Below are positions 25,880 to 35,800 of a stretch of 64,000 bases of DNA, one piece after another; the stretch's first letter is position 1; the number at the start of each line of letters is the position of its first letter. The notes below the pieces were generated by a model that was not told the DNA's origin, made no database searches, and saw only the letters and a program-made list of their open reading frames with translations. Position numbers and translations under genes: made by a program. The stretch covers positions 101,774,772 through 101,838,771 of the forward strand of contig CM060697.1 of NCBI GenBank assembly GCA_030686995.1, given 5' to 3'. This DNA is from Artemisia argyi (taxonomy: Eukaryota > Streptophyta > Magnoliopsida > Asterales > Asteraceae).

Positions 25880-26930
25880 TGATGAGGCGAAAAATGAACC
25901 GTTTTTAAGGGGTCATTTAAGCCCGAAATTGAATTTATTTGATCAAATATTGCCCTAAATCGTTCCTTTTGTGATTTTAGGTACTTTGGGAGTGAATTCT
26001 GGAAAAGGAAGCATTTTGGACATTTTTAGAGCATAAAAGTGAAGAAAACGGAAAAGTCTTAATTTTCCATTCTGGAAACAGTACCCAACGGTGTCAAGAA
26101 GGAAAAGATGACGGCGTCAAGAGCAAAATCCATGACGACCCAGAGAAAACCTGAAGGCGTCAGAAGTAGGGCGTCAAGAGTTATTTTAGTGACGGCCTGA
26201 AGAAGGATTACACATGACGGCGTCAGACCCAGATCTAGGCAGTCCGAGAACTTTATTGGCGGTGAGATAACGGCGTCAGAACCAGATCTAGGCAGTCCGA
26301 GAACTTGAACGTCTTAAGAAACATGAACCGATGTGTACTAGGTTTTTATGATTGTATTTAATGCATGAGCGAATTCTAGTGATCCCATGTTAGGAGCTTC
26401 TTAGCCGGCTCGACATAGGAGTGAGGTAGGAGCTTATAGGATTGGGGAAGTAAGTACGCCACCCCATGAATGGTATTAAGGAATACAATCCATCATCCAC
26501 GTAACTGTAACAAGTAATTAACCGGTAAAAGATATCTAGGGAGTAGCGAAATCTAAGTAAACACAATTCTCCCATATATTGCTCACACCACTAGTATAAT
26601 TTAGTTTATTTTCATTTTTATCATTTTATTTTGATTGCATCTTAGTTATTGGGTTAGTTGACTAGCAACTAATTCCGCCCACTCTTCCAAAACCCGAGAT
26701 TTTTACTTGCTTTTATAAAATATAAAAAAATTGAAAAAGAATCGTCCCTCACCTCTAGACCTAGTTATTAGGTTTTCTAACCCTAGCGACACTATTCCTG
26801 ATTTGAACGATCAATCCCCCGGTACTTGTCACTATACTATACTACAACGATCAGGTACACTGCCTGGTGGGGGTTGTAAGCTTCTCGAGATCCCTCGAGA
26901 GGTAAAGCCTGGTGCAATTCCCACGCATCA
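25880..26930 (+). mobile_element. Solo LTR of the Athila/Tat-like family inside a member of the same family
   Basis: It starts TGATGAGGCG and ends CCCACGCATCA, with a perfect GTGAC duplication (25875-25879 and 26931-26935). It is about 350 bp shorter than its relatives. A tandem duplication (AGATCTAGGCAGTCCGAGAA at about 26230 and 26285) runs straight into later LTR sequence, so the middle of the LTR was lost. It landed within the last codons of the host element's reading frame. Confidence 0.85.
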
Positions 26931-27705
26931 GTGACCTCATCGTTGGTCTCACTCTCTAGGTCATCTCCTATATTAGTTTTATATTCCAGACCTAGTTGCA
27001 AGCATTCTTTGTAGAAACCAAGTATCCTATTCATAACATACTCTACTCCTCTACGTCTATCCTCATCATTCCTATAGTAAACTGCTTGTTTGTGTTCCTT
27101 TTCTATGTTCGATAGGAGGCGGTATTGTTCAATCTTATAGGGCATTTGGTAAACAAAATCTTCATCCCCATCCGAGAATGTAATTAACCCTTCCATAAGT
27201 TTTTCATCAAGGTTGGTCAACCTTTTGAAAGGTTTCCCAAACACAACTTTAGTTAACTTACTATCGATAAATTCTCCTAGATTCTCCATAACCATGAACT
27301 CAACAAGATAAACAAAGCTTCCTACAAACACATGCAATGACATTGCCCTAGCAATAATATTATCTCATTTGTATTCTAACTCATCTACCATGATTTTATT
27401 GTATTCACTACGCGAGATTACGTTCATTGGTAGAGATGAGTTAAGGTAGGCATCAAAGCTCCTAAATCCAATCTTACAAGGAAATTGCATATTGAATGCG
27501 CTATCACTCTCAATCCTTGTTCTAGGGTCGACATACCTAAGAGGATTCACTTCATCTTCCATCCTATCCTCATTAATCACATCACCATCATCTAGATCCT
27601 TATCGGAGTCTGAATAGTAAAAAGGACTAGCCCTATGGTCATCATCATGGTCAGACTCTTCCATTTCAGAATTATTGTCAAAGTGGTGGTTAGGCGATAG
27701 GTTAG
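26931..27705 (-). pseudogene. Protease-like reading frame of the Athila/Tat-like element (main part)
   Basis: This is one frame of about 258 codons on the - strand, broken by a single TGA at 27365-27367. Residues encoded by 27664-27365 are acidic and then contain SLPMNVISRSEYNKIM, where a retropepsin would have its DTGAS-like site and following helix. After the stop come LHVFVGSFVYLVEFMV and KVVFGKPFKRLT, resembling the C-terminal half of a retroviral-type protease domain. The end has HKIEQY-like and RRRGVEYVMNRILGFYKECL motifs. I recognise this arrangement from Asteraceae gag-pol proteins. The usual catalytic Asp-Ser/Thr-Gly triad is not visible. The frame begins at 37162-37164, on the far side of the copia insertion, and ends past the solo LTR at 25871. 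Confidence 0.75.
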
Positions 27706-27710
27706 GTGGG

Positions 27711-29014
27711 TGTGGAAAACTAGAAGGGGGGTTGAATTGTTTTACGTCTTTTTAATTTGTTATAAAAGATAGTTTTAGTGTTTTCTTAGTTTTTAAAATT
27801 TAGATTCGATAATATGTGATCTCAAGTCTTACACAATATAAACAACTATCAATAAGTAAGATATAGCAATGATAAGTAATGAAATAAATAAGAGATGGAA
27901 AGATCGAACCGCGAGACAAGAGATTTATAGTGGTTCGGCTACAAGGACACCTTCCTTGCCCTACTTCACTCCCCGAGCACCTAACTCGAGAGTTTTCTTC
28001 ACTATATCAACAAGCTCCCTTATGGCGGAGAAAATCTTACACACCAATTTACACACCACAACTTCTTCACAACTAAATCACAACTTCTTCACACCAATCT
28101 ACTTCACAACTAACTACTTCACGCCTATCTTCTTCACACCAATTTACTTCACAACTAACAACTTCACACCTAGCTTCTTCACTACAATCTAATTCCTAAC
28201 TTTTCTTCTTCACACCAAACAACTAACTAATCACACAATCTATATACCTAGCATAACTATCTACAATCAAATATTCACAACAATCTTCACAAAGAATTAT
28301 GTAAATAATCTTGATGATGCACCAACAACTTGGATGTGGAGGTCACAACAAGTTGTAATACTTCTTGTCTTGGAGGATAGAAGTATTCTTCTCTTGCACT
28401 TGAGAGGATGATGTTTGAATCACTTTGAAACAAAGAATAATGTATTTATGATCAAAGGATTAAGAGAATAGAAATGGGGATCTAGAACAGAAAGTTTAGG
28501 AGTGCAAAAGGTGAGAAAATTTTGTGGGATGAACCAGTATTTATAGGGAGGAAAATTACTGTTCTAGAGCGTGGCCGGTCCCCTTAATGATTAAGGGGGC
28601 CGCCTAGTATAATTAAGGGGGCCGCCCTCCTGAACGTTGGATTTTCTTGTCCTTTTGTGAGGGAAATTTTTCTGGATAAAATTTGCCATTTTTGGTTGGA
28701 AATTTGAAATCATATATTTATAATGAATTAAACATATTCTTTTAATTTCAAAAGTAATTTTGTAAAAGATATAGAATGTTTAATACATTTTATAAAAATT
28801 CTAGTGATTATAAAAATTTCCTTTGATCATGAAATGCAATAAACACTTTGTTTATTCATACCTTAAGTGATATGGATGCAAAAACAAATATTAAGCACTA
28901 AAAACTTGTTTACGTCATAAGTTTTAGATTAATGAGTTTATGCTTTGTAATTGTCAAAACATAGAGATATTGTTAATATGCTAACAATGTTTTTAGACAT
29001 TATTTATGTCAACA
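27711..29014 (-). repeat. 3' LTR of the - strand SIRE-like copia (1304 bp)
   Basis: It reads TGTTGACATAAAT...TCTAGTTTTCCACA on the - strand. The TATA box CTATAAAT is at 28539-28546, the palindromic GGCCGGTCCCCTTAAT module at 28573-28626 and a 15-bp minisatellite at about 28070-28195. The 5' LTR is 20 bp longer because of one extra palindrome arm. Confidence 0.9.
28070..28195. repeat. 15-bp minisatellite in the copia LTR
   Basis: Units resemble TTCACAMCTAACTAC, with a period of 15, so translated frames show a five-residue FTPIY-like repeat. It recurs at about 36165-36290 and, with different unit order and more units, at about 39215-39345 on the other strand. Confidence 0.85.
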
Positions 29015-29474
29015 ATCTCCCCCTTTTTGATGATTACAAAACCTTAAACTCATTAGGTCTAAAAAATAATTTTTAGACAAGTATTATTAGAGTTTAACAT
29101 TCTCTTCTCCCCCTTTTTGTAAAATCAAAAAGGTTAGGCCGAGTAAGCTTCGTGAAAGAAGATTAAACGGGTAGAATGCTCCCCCTCATTTGAGAGCACC
29201 AAGGGAATGAGCTATGGAGATCTTGGCTACATAAAATATTTGAAGAGAACAAGACACATATATATGCAAAGCAATAATTATGGAAATAAAAATAGATTCA
29301 TTCAAGCATCATAGAAATGATTAGCATTACAACATTTAATATGCTTAAAGCATATTGATTACAATGAAACAAAAGAGAAGACATAGTCCTATATTGCCTA
29401 AGAGAGCACTTGGACTTGCTTGCAACCCATGGTTGATTGTTTTATTTGCTTGAAGGAGAACATAAGCATAAAGC
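29015..29474 (-). mobile_element. PPT and 3' untranslated internal region of the - strand copia
   Basis: The PPT (AAAAAGGGGGAGAT on the - strand) occupies 29015-29028, followed by a second G-rich stretch (AAAAAGGGGGAGAAGAG, about 29103-29119). No coding potential lies between these and the accessory ORF. Confidence 0.7.
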
Positions 29475-30179
29475 TTAGTTGTTAGATGGAGAGGGATATG
29501 GAGTGGGGTATGGAGCGGAAGAGGTGGATCTTACGATATTGTATCGTGTTAAGGGTGGTATGGGATGAGGACGAGTGAGGAGATATTCAATCCAAGAAAT
29601 ATCTTCACTCAAGTATAGGATTTGTTTTTGAAGGAAGATGCAACAAGGGCAATAGTGAGTGTGGTTTGTAACTTGATCCAAGTTGAGAGAGTGAGGTAGG
29701 CAATTGTTGTAGGGTGATGATGGAGGTTGCCCTTTGTTGCGTTGTGCAAGATGCATGGCAATGAGATCACTAAGATCATGGATTTGGGATATTTCATCAC
29801 GGAACTTTTGCTTTTCCGTGGCAATGCGGAGAGAGTCGTTGTGGTGATATGGATGAATTGGGCTTGTGTAGTTGGAATTGTAGTTGGATGGTTGATCAAA
29901 CTTGTATGGATCATTATAAATGGATGGAGGATGAGATGAGTGGTTTGGCATGAAGGAAGATGTTTGGCCAATGTTGTATGGTTTGTAAAGAGGATCAAAT
30001 GAATGTCCTTGTGAATTTGGTGTAAAGTTTGGGAAGTAAGTGGTTGGAGGTGTTGAGTGATTTCCAACTTCATTGGTTATGATGGATTTGTTTCGAGGGC
30101 TTTTTCTTCGCCAAACGGGTTTCTCCGCCATTCTTGCAAGCCTTGAGGCTTTTGGTTTTGGTTTGTTTGGAGAAGTCAT
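29475..30179 (-). CDS. Accessory ORF of the SIRE-like copia, intact, 234 aa, unknown function
   Basis: This is an open frame with no stop or frameshift, in an element whose gag-pol is broken several times. Residues 1-35 are strongly basic (KPKPKASRLARM, WRRKSPRNK). Residues 40-115 are rich in Pro, Asn, Tyr, Ser and His. Residues 120-150 look helical (TEKQKFRDEISQIHDLSDLI). Residues 173-180 form HTHYCPCC, a possible metal-binding cluster, followed by a hydrophobic helix (FLQKQILYLSEDISWIEYLL) and a Pro-rich tail. There is no signal peptide and no clear membrane span. The + strand copy at 17360-18079 is homologous throughout. A TATA box lies about 36 bp upstream and a palindromic module about 175-260 bp upstream. 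The position matches the extra ORF of SIRE-type elements. It could be a nucleic-acid-binding or particle-associated protein; no function can be assigned. Confidence 0.6.
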   Translation of the reverse strand: MTSPNKPKPKASRLARMAEKPVWRRKSPRNKSIITNEVGNHSTPPTTYFPNFTPNSQGHSFDPLYKPYNIGQTSSFMPNHSSHPPSIYNDPYKFDQPSNYNSNYTSPIHPYHHNDSLRIATEKQKFRDEISQIHDLSDLIAMHLAQRNKGQPPSSPYNNCLPHSLNLDQVTNHTHYCPCCIFLQKQILYLSEDISWIEYLLTRPHPIPPLTRYNIVRSTSSAPYPTPYPSPSNN

Positions 30180-30212
30180 GAAGGGATGAATGGAGAGTGT
30201 GGAAGATTTCGG

Positions 30213-30222
30213 ATATTTATAG
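30213..30222 (-). promoter_or_regulatory. TATA box before the accessory ORF
   Basis: On the - strand the sequence reads CACTATAAATATCC, 34-43 bp upstream of the accessory ATG (30179). The + strand copy has the same motif at 17318-17327, 33-42 bp before its ATG. The position allows an independent short transcript with a very short leader. Function is inferred. Confidence 0.5.
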
Positions 30223-30351
30223 TGTAAGATTTGTGTGTTTATGGATGGATAAAGTTTGGTTGGGAGATTAGGACAAAATGTATTGGTGAAAAATGGGAAA
30301 TGTAGGTTGAAATGGGCTAAAAAGCAGAAAATATTCTGTAAACCCGACCAT

Positions 30352-30442
30352 CAGATGGCCGGTCCCCTTAATTAGGGGGCGGTCCCCTTAATGATTAAGG
30401 GGGCCGCCTTACAAAATTAAGGGGGCCGCCCATCTGGTGATT
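30352..30442 (-). repeat. Palindromic GGCCGGTCCCCTTAAT module upstream of the accessory ORF
   Basis: It is a chain of near-perfect inverted arms (GGCCGGTCCCCTTAAT, ATTAAGGGGGCCGCC). It is flanked by CAGATGG and CCATCTG, which extend the symmetry. It is homologous to the modules at 17127-17192, 28573-28626, 36663-36736 and 38819-38872. Confidence 0.85.
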
Positions 30443-31060
30443 TCCAGATTGCCAGAATTGGGTTTTTGGCAGAAAATTTGTAGAAAGGTTGTGTGTTTGG
30501 ATTAGAATTCAAGCAAGTTCAACTCCTTGAGACAATATAGCATCTAATCTAACTATAATATAGCATGCATGCAACAAAACTTAAGAAAAAAGAGCAATCA
30601 AGCAATTAGTAATAAGCAAGAGAAGGCACACAAATGCAAAGGCACTTAATCTTCCTAGAGCAACTATCTTAGATCAAAGGCAAAGGTAACTAGTGAGTGG
30701 AAAACTAGTGATGGAGCAAGATGACAACATTATTAGTGAATTTGTCCTAGTGTGTGTCTATATGCAACAAATGTGGAATTGTGATTGTTTCAACTCCTAA
30801 ATGCAAAGAGAGAAAACGATCCTAAGAAACAATCCAAAAGATCTCCTTGATTCAATTTTTGCTCGATTCATGAATGTCAATAATATATATTAGATTATAT
30901 ATTTTGACAATTTATGTGAGAGTTTATGCATGATTTAGGAAAAAGTTTTTTAGCGTTTGTCAACAATGCAAGGAAAATGATTTTCATGTAATTTCTAGAT
31001 GTGAGAATAGTTTTCAAGAAATGTTGATTGGGTTTTACAAGAGAGTATATGCAATGAAAG

Positions 31061-31543
31061 CAATGTTGCAAAAATCGTGAATCGGTAGTCGGGCGGTCGA
31101 CCACCCTGCAGCCTGTAATCGGTCAAGGCGGTGATTAATCGGTGATTAATCGGTTTGGCATTTCCTACATGTTTTGGAAATTTCTGGAGAGCAAACTAAA
31201 GATCTTAACTGATTCCAAGCCTTCTATGTTTCCAAACCTCAATAAAAGGCTTCAATTCTGATTATGAGGCCCATTGTACGTTATAAGTGAAATAAACGAT
31301 CCCCAAATTAAGTAAAATGCCTAAATTTCTATTTTTTTTAAAATTGACCGATTCGGCCGATTCAGCCGATTTTTGGCCGATTCGGCCGATTTTTGGCCGA
31401 TTCGGCCGATTTTTGACCCATTTTTTCTGATTTTTTTGCCTAGGCCGATTTTTTCACCGATTTTTGAAAATCGACAAGGTGCATCACCGATTAGCGATTA
31501 ATCGGCGATTAATCGGCCGATTCGGCCGATTTTTGCAACATTG
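31061..31543. mobile_element. hAT-type MITE, 483 bp, with perfect 8-bp target duplication
   Basis: The terminal inverted repeats are CAATGTTGCAAAAATCG, exact over 17 bp, flanked by AATGAAAG on both sides (31053-31060 and 31544-31551). The inside is built of CGGCCGATT / AATCGGCCG repeats near both ends, which could fold back. There is no coding capacity. The sister copia copy has the empty site (near 16510-16530), so the insertion is recent relative to the copia family. An 8-bp duplication is the hAT signature. Confidence 0.9.
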
Positions 31544-31684
31544 AATGAAAGTGAGGTTTCCCAATCATTAATTTTGTGCAAAAATGGATTCCTAGACTCA
31601 GAAGTGAAGAGGTGGACGAAAAGTAAATTATATGCAAGTATAAATTTGTGTTAGTTCAATATAATTTATTCAACTTGTTCCATC

Positions 31685-32193
31685 ATTCCTAATCCTAAAC
31701 GCAAGTGGTTGAATAATTCACGCTTAAGGGGTTTTGTGAATATATCTGCAATGTTATCTTCCGATGCAACTTTTTTTATAGATATGTTTCCTTTTTGTAC
31801 ATTATCCCTAAGAAAGTGGTGGCGTATTTATATATGTTTAGTCCTAGAGTGTTGCACCGGATTTTTACTTAAATCTATCGCACCTTTGTTATCGCACATA
31901 ATGGGAACATTTTCTAACCTAATGCCATAGTCTACGAGAGCTTGTTTCATCCATAGTGCTTGTTGACATGCCTTTCCAGCGCTTACATATTCGGCTTCGG
32001 TGGTAGAAATAGCAAGAGCGGTTTGCTTCTTCGAAAACCAAGATATTAGACAACATCCCATAAACGTGCAAATGCCGCTAGTGCTTTTTCTATCTACGTA
32101 GTCTCCCGCATGATCCGAATCCGCATAGACGATGGTTTCTATGCCAGATTCCTTAGGATACCATAATCCTAAGTGTATAGTGCCTTTAATGTA
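31685..32193 (-). pseudogene. RNase H part of the - strand copia pol gene
   Basis: The frame 32061-31828 has the RNase H blocks GCCLISWFSKKQTALAISTT, EAEYVSAGKACQQALWMKQ and CDNKGAIDLSKNPVQHSRTKHI. It then meets a stop (31828-31830) where the + strand copy continues with EIRHHFL. The domain end (DNIADIFTKPLKREL-like) can still be read at 31760-31690. Upstream, the YADSDHAGDYVDRK block lies at about 32140-32085. It would degrade the RNA of RNA-DNA hybrids if intact. Confidence 0.8.
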
Positions 32194-33636
32194 TCAGAAT
32201 ATACGCTTAACCGCTTCTAGGTGAGAGGTTTTGGGATCCTCTTGAAAACGGGCACAAAGGCAGACACTAAACATGATATCGGGTCTACTTGCCGTCAAGT
32301 ATAGTAAACTACCTATCATTCCTCTATACTTGGTGTTATCTACGGACTCACCTTCATCATCCTTTGTGAGCTTTACTTCCGTAGACATGGGAGTTTTCAT
32401 GGGTTTTGAGTCTTCTAGGCCAAATTTCTTAAGCATTTCCTTAATGTACTTAGATTGGTTAAAAAATATTTCATCTTCTAATTGTTTTATTTGTAATCCT
32501 AGGAAGAAGTTAAGTTCACCCATCATACTCATCTCAAACTCATCATGCATGATTTGGCAAATTCATCACACATGTCTTGACAAGTCGATCCAAATATAAT
32601 GTCATCAACATATATTTGGACAATGATGAGATTTGGGTCTTTCCTTTTAGTGAAAAGAGTGTTATCTACCATTCCCATGGAATAATCATGTTTAATAAGA
32701 AAAGCTTTTAATCGATCATACCAAGCTTTGGGAGCTTGTTTGAGTCCATACAAAGCTTTCTTTAACTTATAAACATAATCAGGTTTTGCGAAGTCAATGA
32801 ATCCTGGAGGTTGTGCCACATATACCTCCTCATTGATAAAACCGTTAAGGAATGCACTTTTCACGTCCATTTGGAATAACTTAAAATCTAGGGCGCATGC
32901 ATAGGCAAGTAATATCCTAATCGATTCTAGTCTAGCTACGGGGGCATAAGTTTCGTCATAATCAATTCCTTCTTGTTGATTATAACCTTGGGCAACTAAC
33001 CTAGCTTTATTCCTAGTAACTATTCCATTCTCATCTAACTTATTCCTATATACCCATTTAGTTCCTATGATGGTCATATTCTTTGGATTTGGGACTAATT
33101 CCCAAACATCATTTGCCTTAAATTGATTTAATTCTTCTTGCATAGTTATAACCCAACTTTCATCTTTTAAAGCATCAGTAATATTCTTAGGTTCTATAGC
33201 TGAGAGGAAACAAAAGAAATTATTTTTATCTTGGGCTTGTGACCTAAGGGTTCTTTGGTTAAGATGTCCTATTATATTATCTAATGGATGTGGTCTAGAT
33301 TCTTTAACATTAACAATTTCGTTATTTCCTAAGTGAATGTCTTCATTATCATTTCCTATGGGTTTTGTTTTACTAACCTCAATAGCTTCATCTTCGACTA
33401 AGTCATCATCTTCTAAAGGTAATGTTTTAGGAGGTGGTGGTGTTTCATCAAATGTTACATTTAGTGATTCTTCTACTTTCATGGAGTGTTTGTTAAGTAC
33501 TATATATGCTTTACTATTTTGTGAGTATCCTAAAAATATTCCTTCATATGATTTTGGATCAAACTTAGTGAGGTAATCCTTAGTGTTTAGAATATAACAT
33601 TTACTTCCAAATACCCTAAAGTAGCTTAAGTTTGGT
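32194..33636 (-). pseudogene. Reverse transcriptase region of the - strand copia pol gene
   Basis: Two frames belong together. 33482-32529 carries the linker after integrase and the RT core: [64 protein letters not shown] and the catalytic IYVDDIIFG. 32550-32194 carries the thumb/connection ([48 protein letters not shown]). A one-base deletion near 32545 separates them, and a CGA-to-TGA change at 32194-32196 ends the second. The frame also reads upstream of 33482 to about 33636 (KPNLSYFRVFGSK-like), after a deletion that removed the integrase C-terminal end. The active site is intact but the polyprotein is not. Confidence 0.88.
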
Positions 33637-33639
33637 TTT

Positions 33640-35733
33640 CTACCCTAAAGTAGATACCCTATTTAAAATATATGTCGATGTATCTACGGCGTGACACCAA
33701 AATTTTTGTGGGATGGATTGTTCATTTAACATTGTTCTACTCATTTCTTGTAGTGACCTATTTTTTCTTTCTACTACGCCATTTGATTGAGGAGTACGAG
33801 GAGCGGAGAAATTGTGAGATATTCCATTTAAATCACAATATTTTCCAAATTGTACTTCGTTATCAAATTCCCTACCATGGTCCGTCCTAATGGCAACTAT
33901 TGTGCATCCTAATTTATTTTGAATCATCTTACTAAATATTTCGAATTTTTCAAAGGCTTGGGTTTTGTCACTTAAAAACCTAGTCCACGTGTATCGTGAG
34001 TAGTCATCTACTATTACTAAGGTATATTTGTTTCCTCCATAGCTCCGCACAGCGGATGGACCGAAAAGATCCATATGTAATAATTCTAGGCACCTAGTAG
34101 TGGATACTATATTCTTAGCTTTGTGACTAGCATGAGCTTGTTTTCCAATTTTACATGCATCACAAAAATGCTTGTCATATTTTAGATTAGGCAAATTTCT
34201 AACTAATTCCTTAGAGGCCAAAGATTGTATTTGTTGCATGTTAGCATGTCCTAATCTCCTATGCCACAATGTAGAGTTTTCATCTAGGGTCGTTAGGCAT
34301 ATCCTATCCTCAGGCTTGTTTCCTAGTTTCATAACATATATGCCGCCTTTCCTAATTCCTCTACCTATAATTTTTCCATTCTTAACTATTTCGCTATCCT
34401 CTTCGGTAAAAGTGACTCTACATTTATTATCACATATTTGTCCTATACTAAGCAAGTTATATGTTAAATTATCTACATGCTCTACATTTTCAATAGTAAG
34501 TGAGTCTTGAGAAATCGTACCTTTGCCAATGATTTTTCCAAGTAAGTCACTACCGAAAATAACGTTACCTCCATTGTATGCCTTGTATGTAGAGAATAGC
34601 TTGCGGTTCCCCGTCATGTGCCTCGAACATCCGCTATCTTTGATCCATTCGTTAGGCTCCAAGTCAATTCCTAAACATATTTCGTCGGTTTCTTTTGCCA
34701 TAAGACACTTTTTATCTCTTGGCTTTTCAACTTCTTCTTTGTCACTATCACTCCATGTTCCACTAACAAATGCGCCTTGATTTTCATAGCCCGGCGGCTT
34801 TAGACATTCGCCAATGAGATTATTTGGACTTCCACATCTAAAGCACTTTCTTTTCCCGTAGTTGTCACTTCTATTTCTTTGGAATGGTTTTCTTTCGTTT
34901 CGTGATGATCTAGTGAATCTTCCTCGTCTCTTGAAGAATTTCTTGAATTCTCTTACGGCCATTGCATATTCTTCGTCTTTACTTTCGTCACTTGAATCAT
35001 TATCATCACTAGGTTTCTTTTTGGCTTTTAGAGCAATGGATTTGGTTTGTTCTTTCTTGACTTTGACCGTTTCCGAATCTCTTCTTATAATTTTTTCATG
35101 AACCTTCAACTTGCCAATTAGTTCATCTAGTGATAACGTCATCAAGTTCTTTGATTCTTCAATTGCCGTGACCTTAGCTCGCCATTTCAGATGCAATGCC
35201 CTAAGAAATTTCCTAACACAATTTTTACTAGAAAATGTCTCATCAAGTGCTTTTAAACTTGTGATAATAGTGTTAAATTTAGCAAAAGCATTATCAATTG
35301 ATTCCTCTTCCGGAATCGTAAATTGTTCATATTGTTGTACAAGAAGATCTATTTTATTATCTTTGACTTGGCTATTACCTTGGTGAGTAATTAGTAAAGA
35401 ATCCCAAATTTCTTTTGCGGTTTTACACATAAAAATTCTTTCATATTCTTTGCGTGGTAACGTATTATAAATGATCATTTTAGCCTCATTACTTTTTGCT
35501 AGTTTCTTTTTCAAATCATCATTTTGTATTTCAAAAGATACAATTTCATTCATTTTAGTTTCAACATTATATTGAATAGGGGGAAAATCACCAAAGGTAA
35601 TAATATGCCAAAGATCAAGATCTTTTGATTTCACATAAGTTTCGAATCTATTTTTTCAATATAAAAATCCATCACTTTCAAATAGTGGTGGTCTTTGCAA
35701 AGATTGCCCTTCTAAATATTTTTCAGATTCCAT
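33640..35733 (-). pseudogene. gag-protease-integrase part of the - strand copia polyprotein
   Basis: The true start is probably the ATG at 35733-35731, which opens in frame with the long frame. One TGA at 35658-35656 (probably from TGG) leaves an open stretch of 664 codons from 35634. It has a gag domain (UBN2-like, [26 protein letters not shown]) and a zinc knuckle [14 protein letters not shown] in which the expected His is Asn. The protease motif is [11 protein letters not shown]. The integrase has an HHCC zinc region ([16 protein letters not shown]), the first Asp in HMDLFG, the second in [10 protein letters not shown] and the Glu in [11 protein letters not shown]. The frame ends at 33640 through a deletion with a +1 shift that removed the integrase C-terminus. 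Confidence 0.9.
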
Positions 35734-35783
35734 AGATCGTTACAAGTTTTAAAATACAATATATTTTAAAAATCTTGCTCAAC

Positions 35784-35798
35784 CTGGCTCTGATACCA
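35784..35798 (-). other. Primer binding site of the copia, tRNA-iMet type
   Basis: On the - strand TTGGTATCAGAGCCAGG follows two bases after the 5' LTR, the classical plant copia primer site for initiator methionine tRNA. Confidence 0.9.
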
Positions 35799-35800
35799 AT

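Noticed and set aside
27869..28192. 107-codon frame, repeated at 35959-36282
   Set aside because: It reads through the 15-bp LTR minisatellite; the frame exists because the period is a multiple of three.
29609..30073. 154-codon frame overlapping the accessory ORF
   Set aside because: It is the other - strand frame of the same low-complexity region. The + copy does not preserve it as one frame, whereas the 234-aa frame is collinear in both.
34172..35386. Several + strand frames of 80-110 codons
   Set aside because: They are antisense shadows of the copia gag-protease-integrase region.
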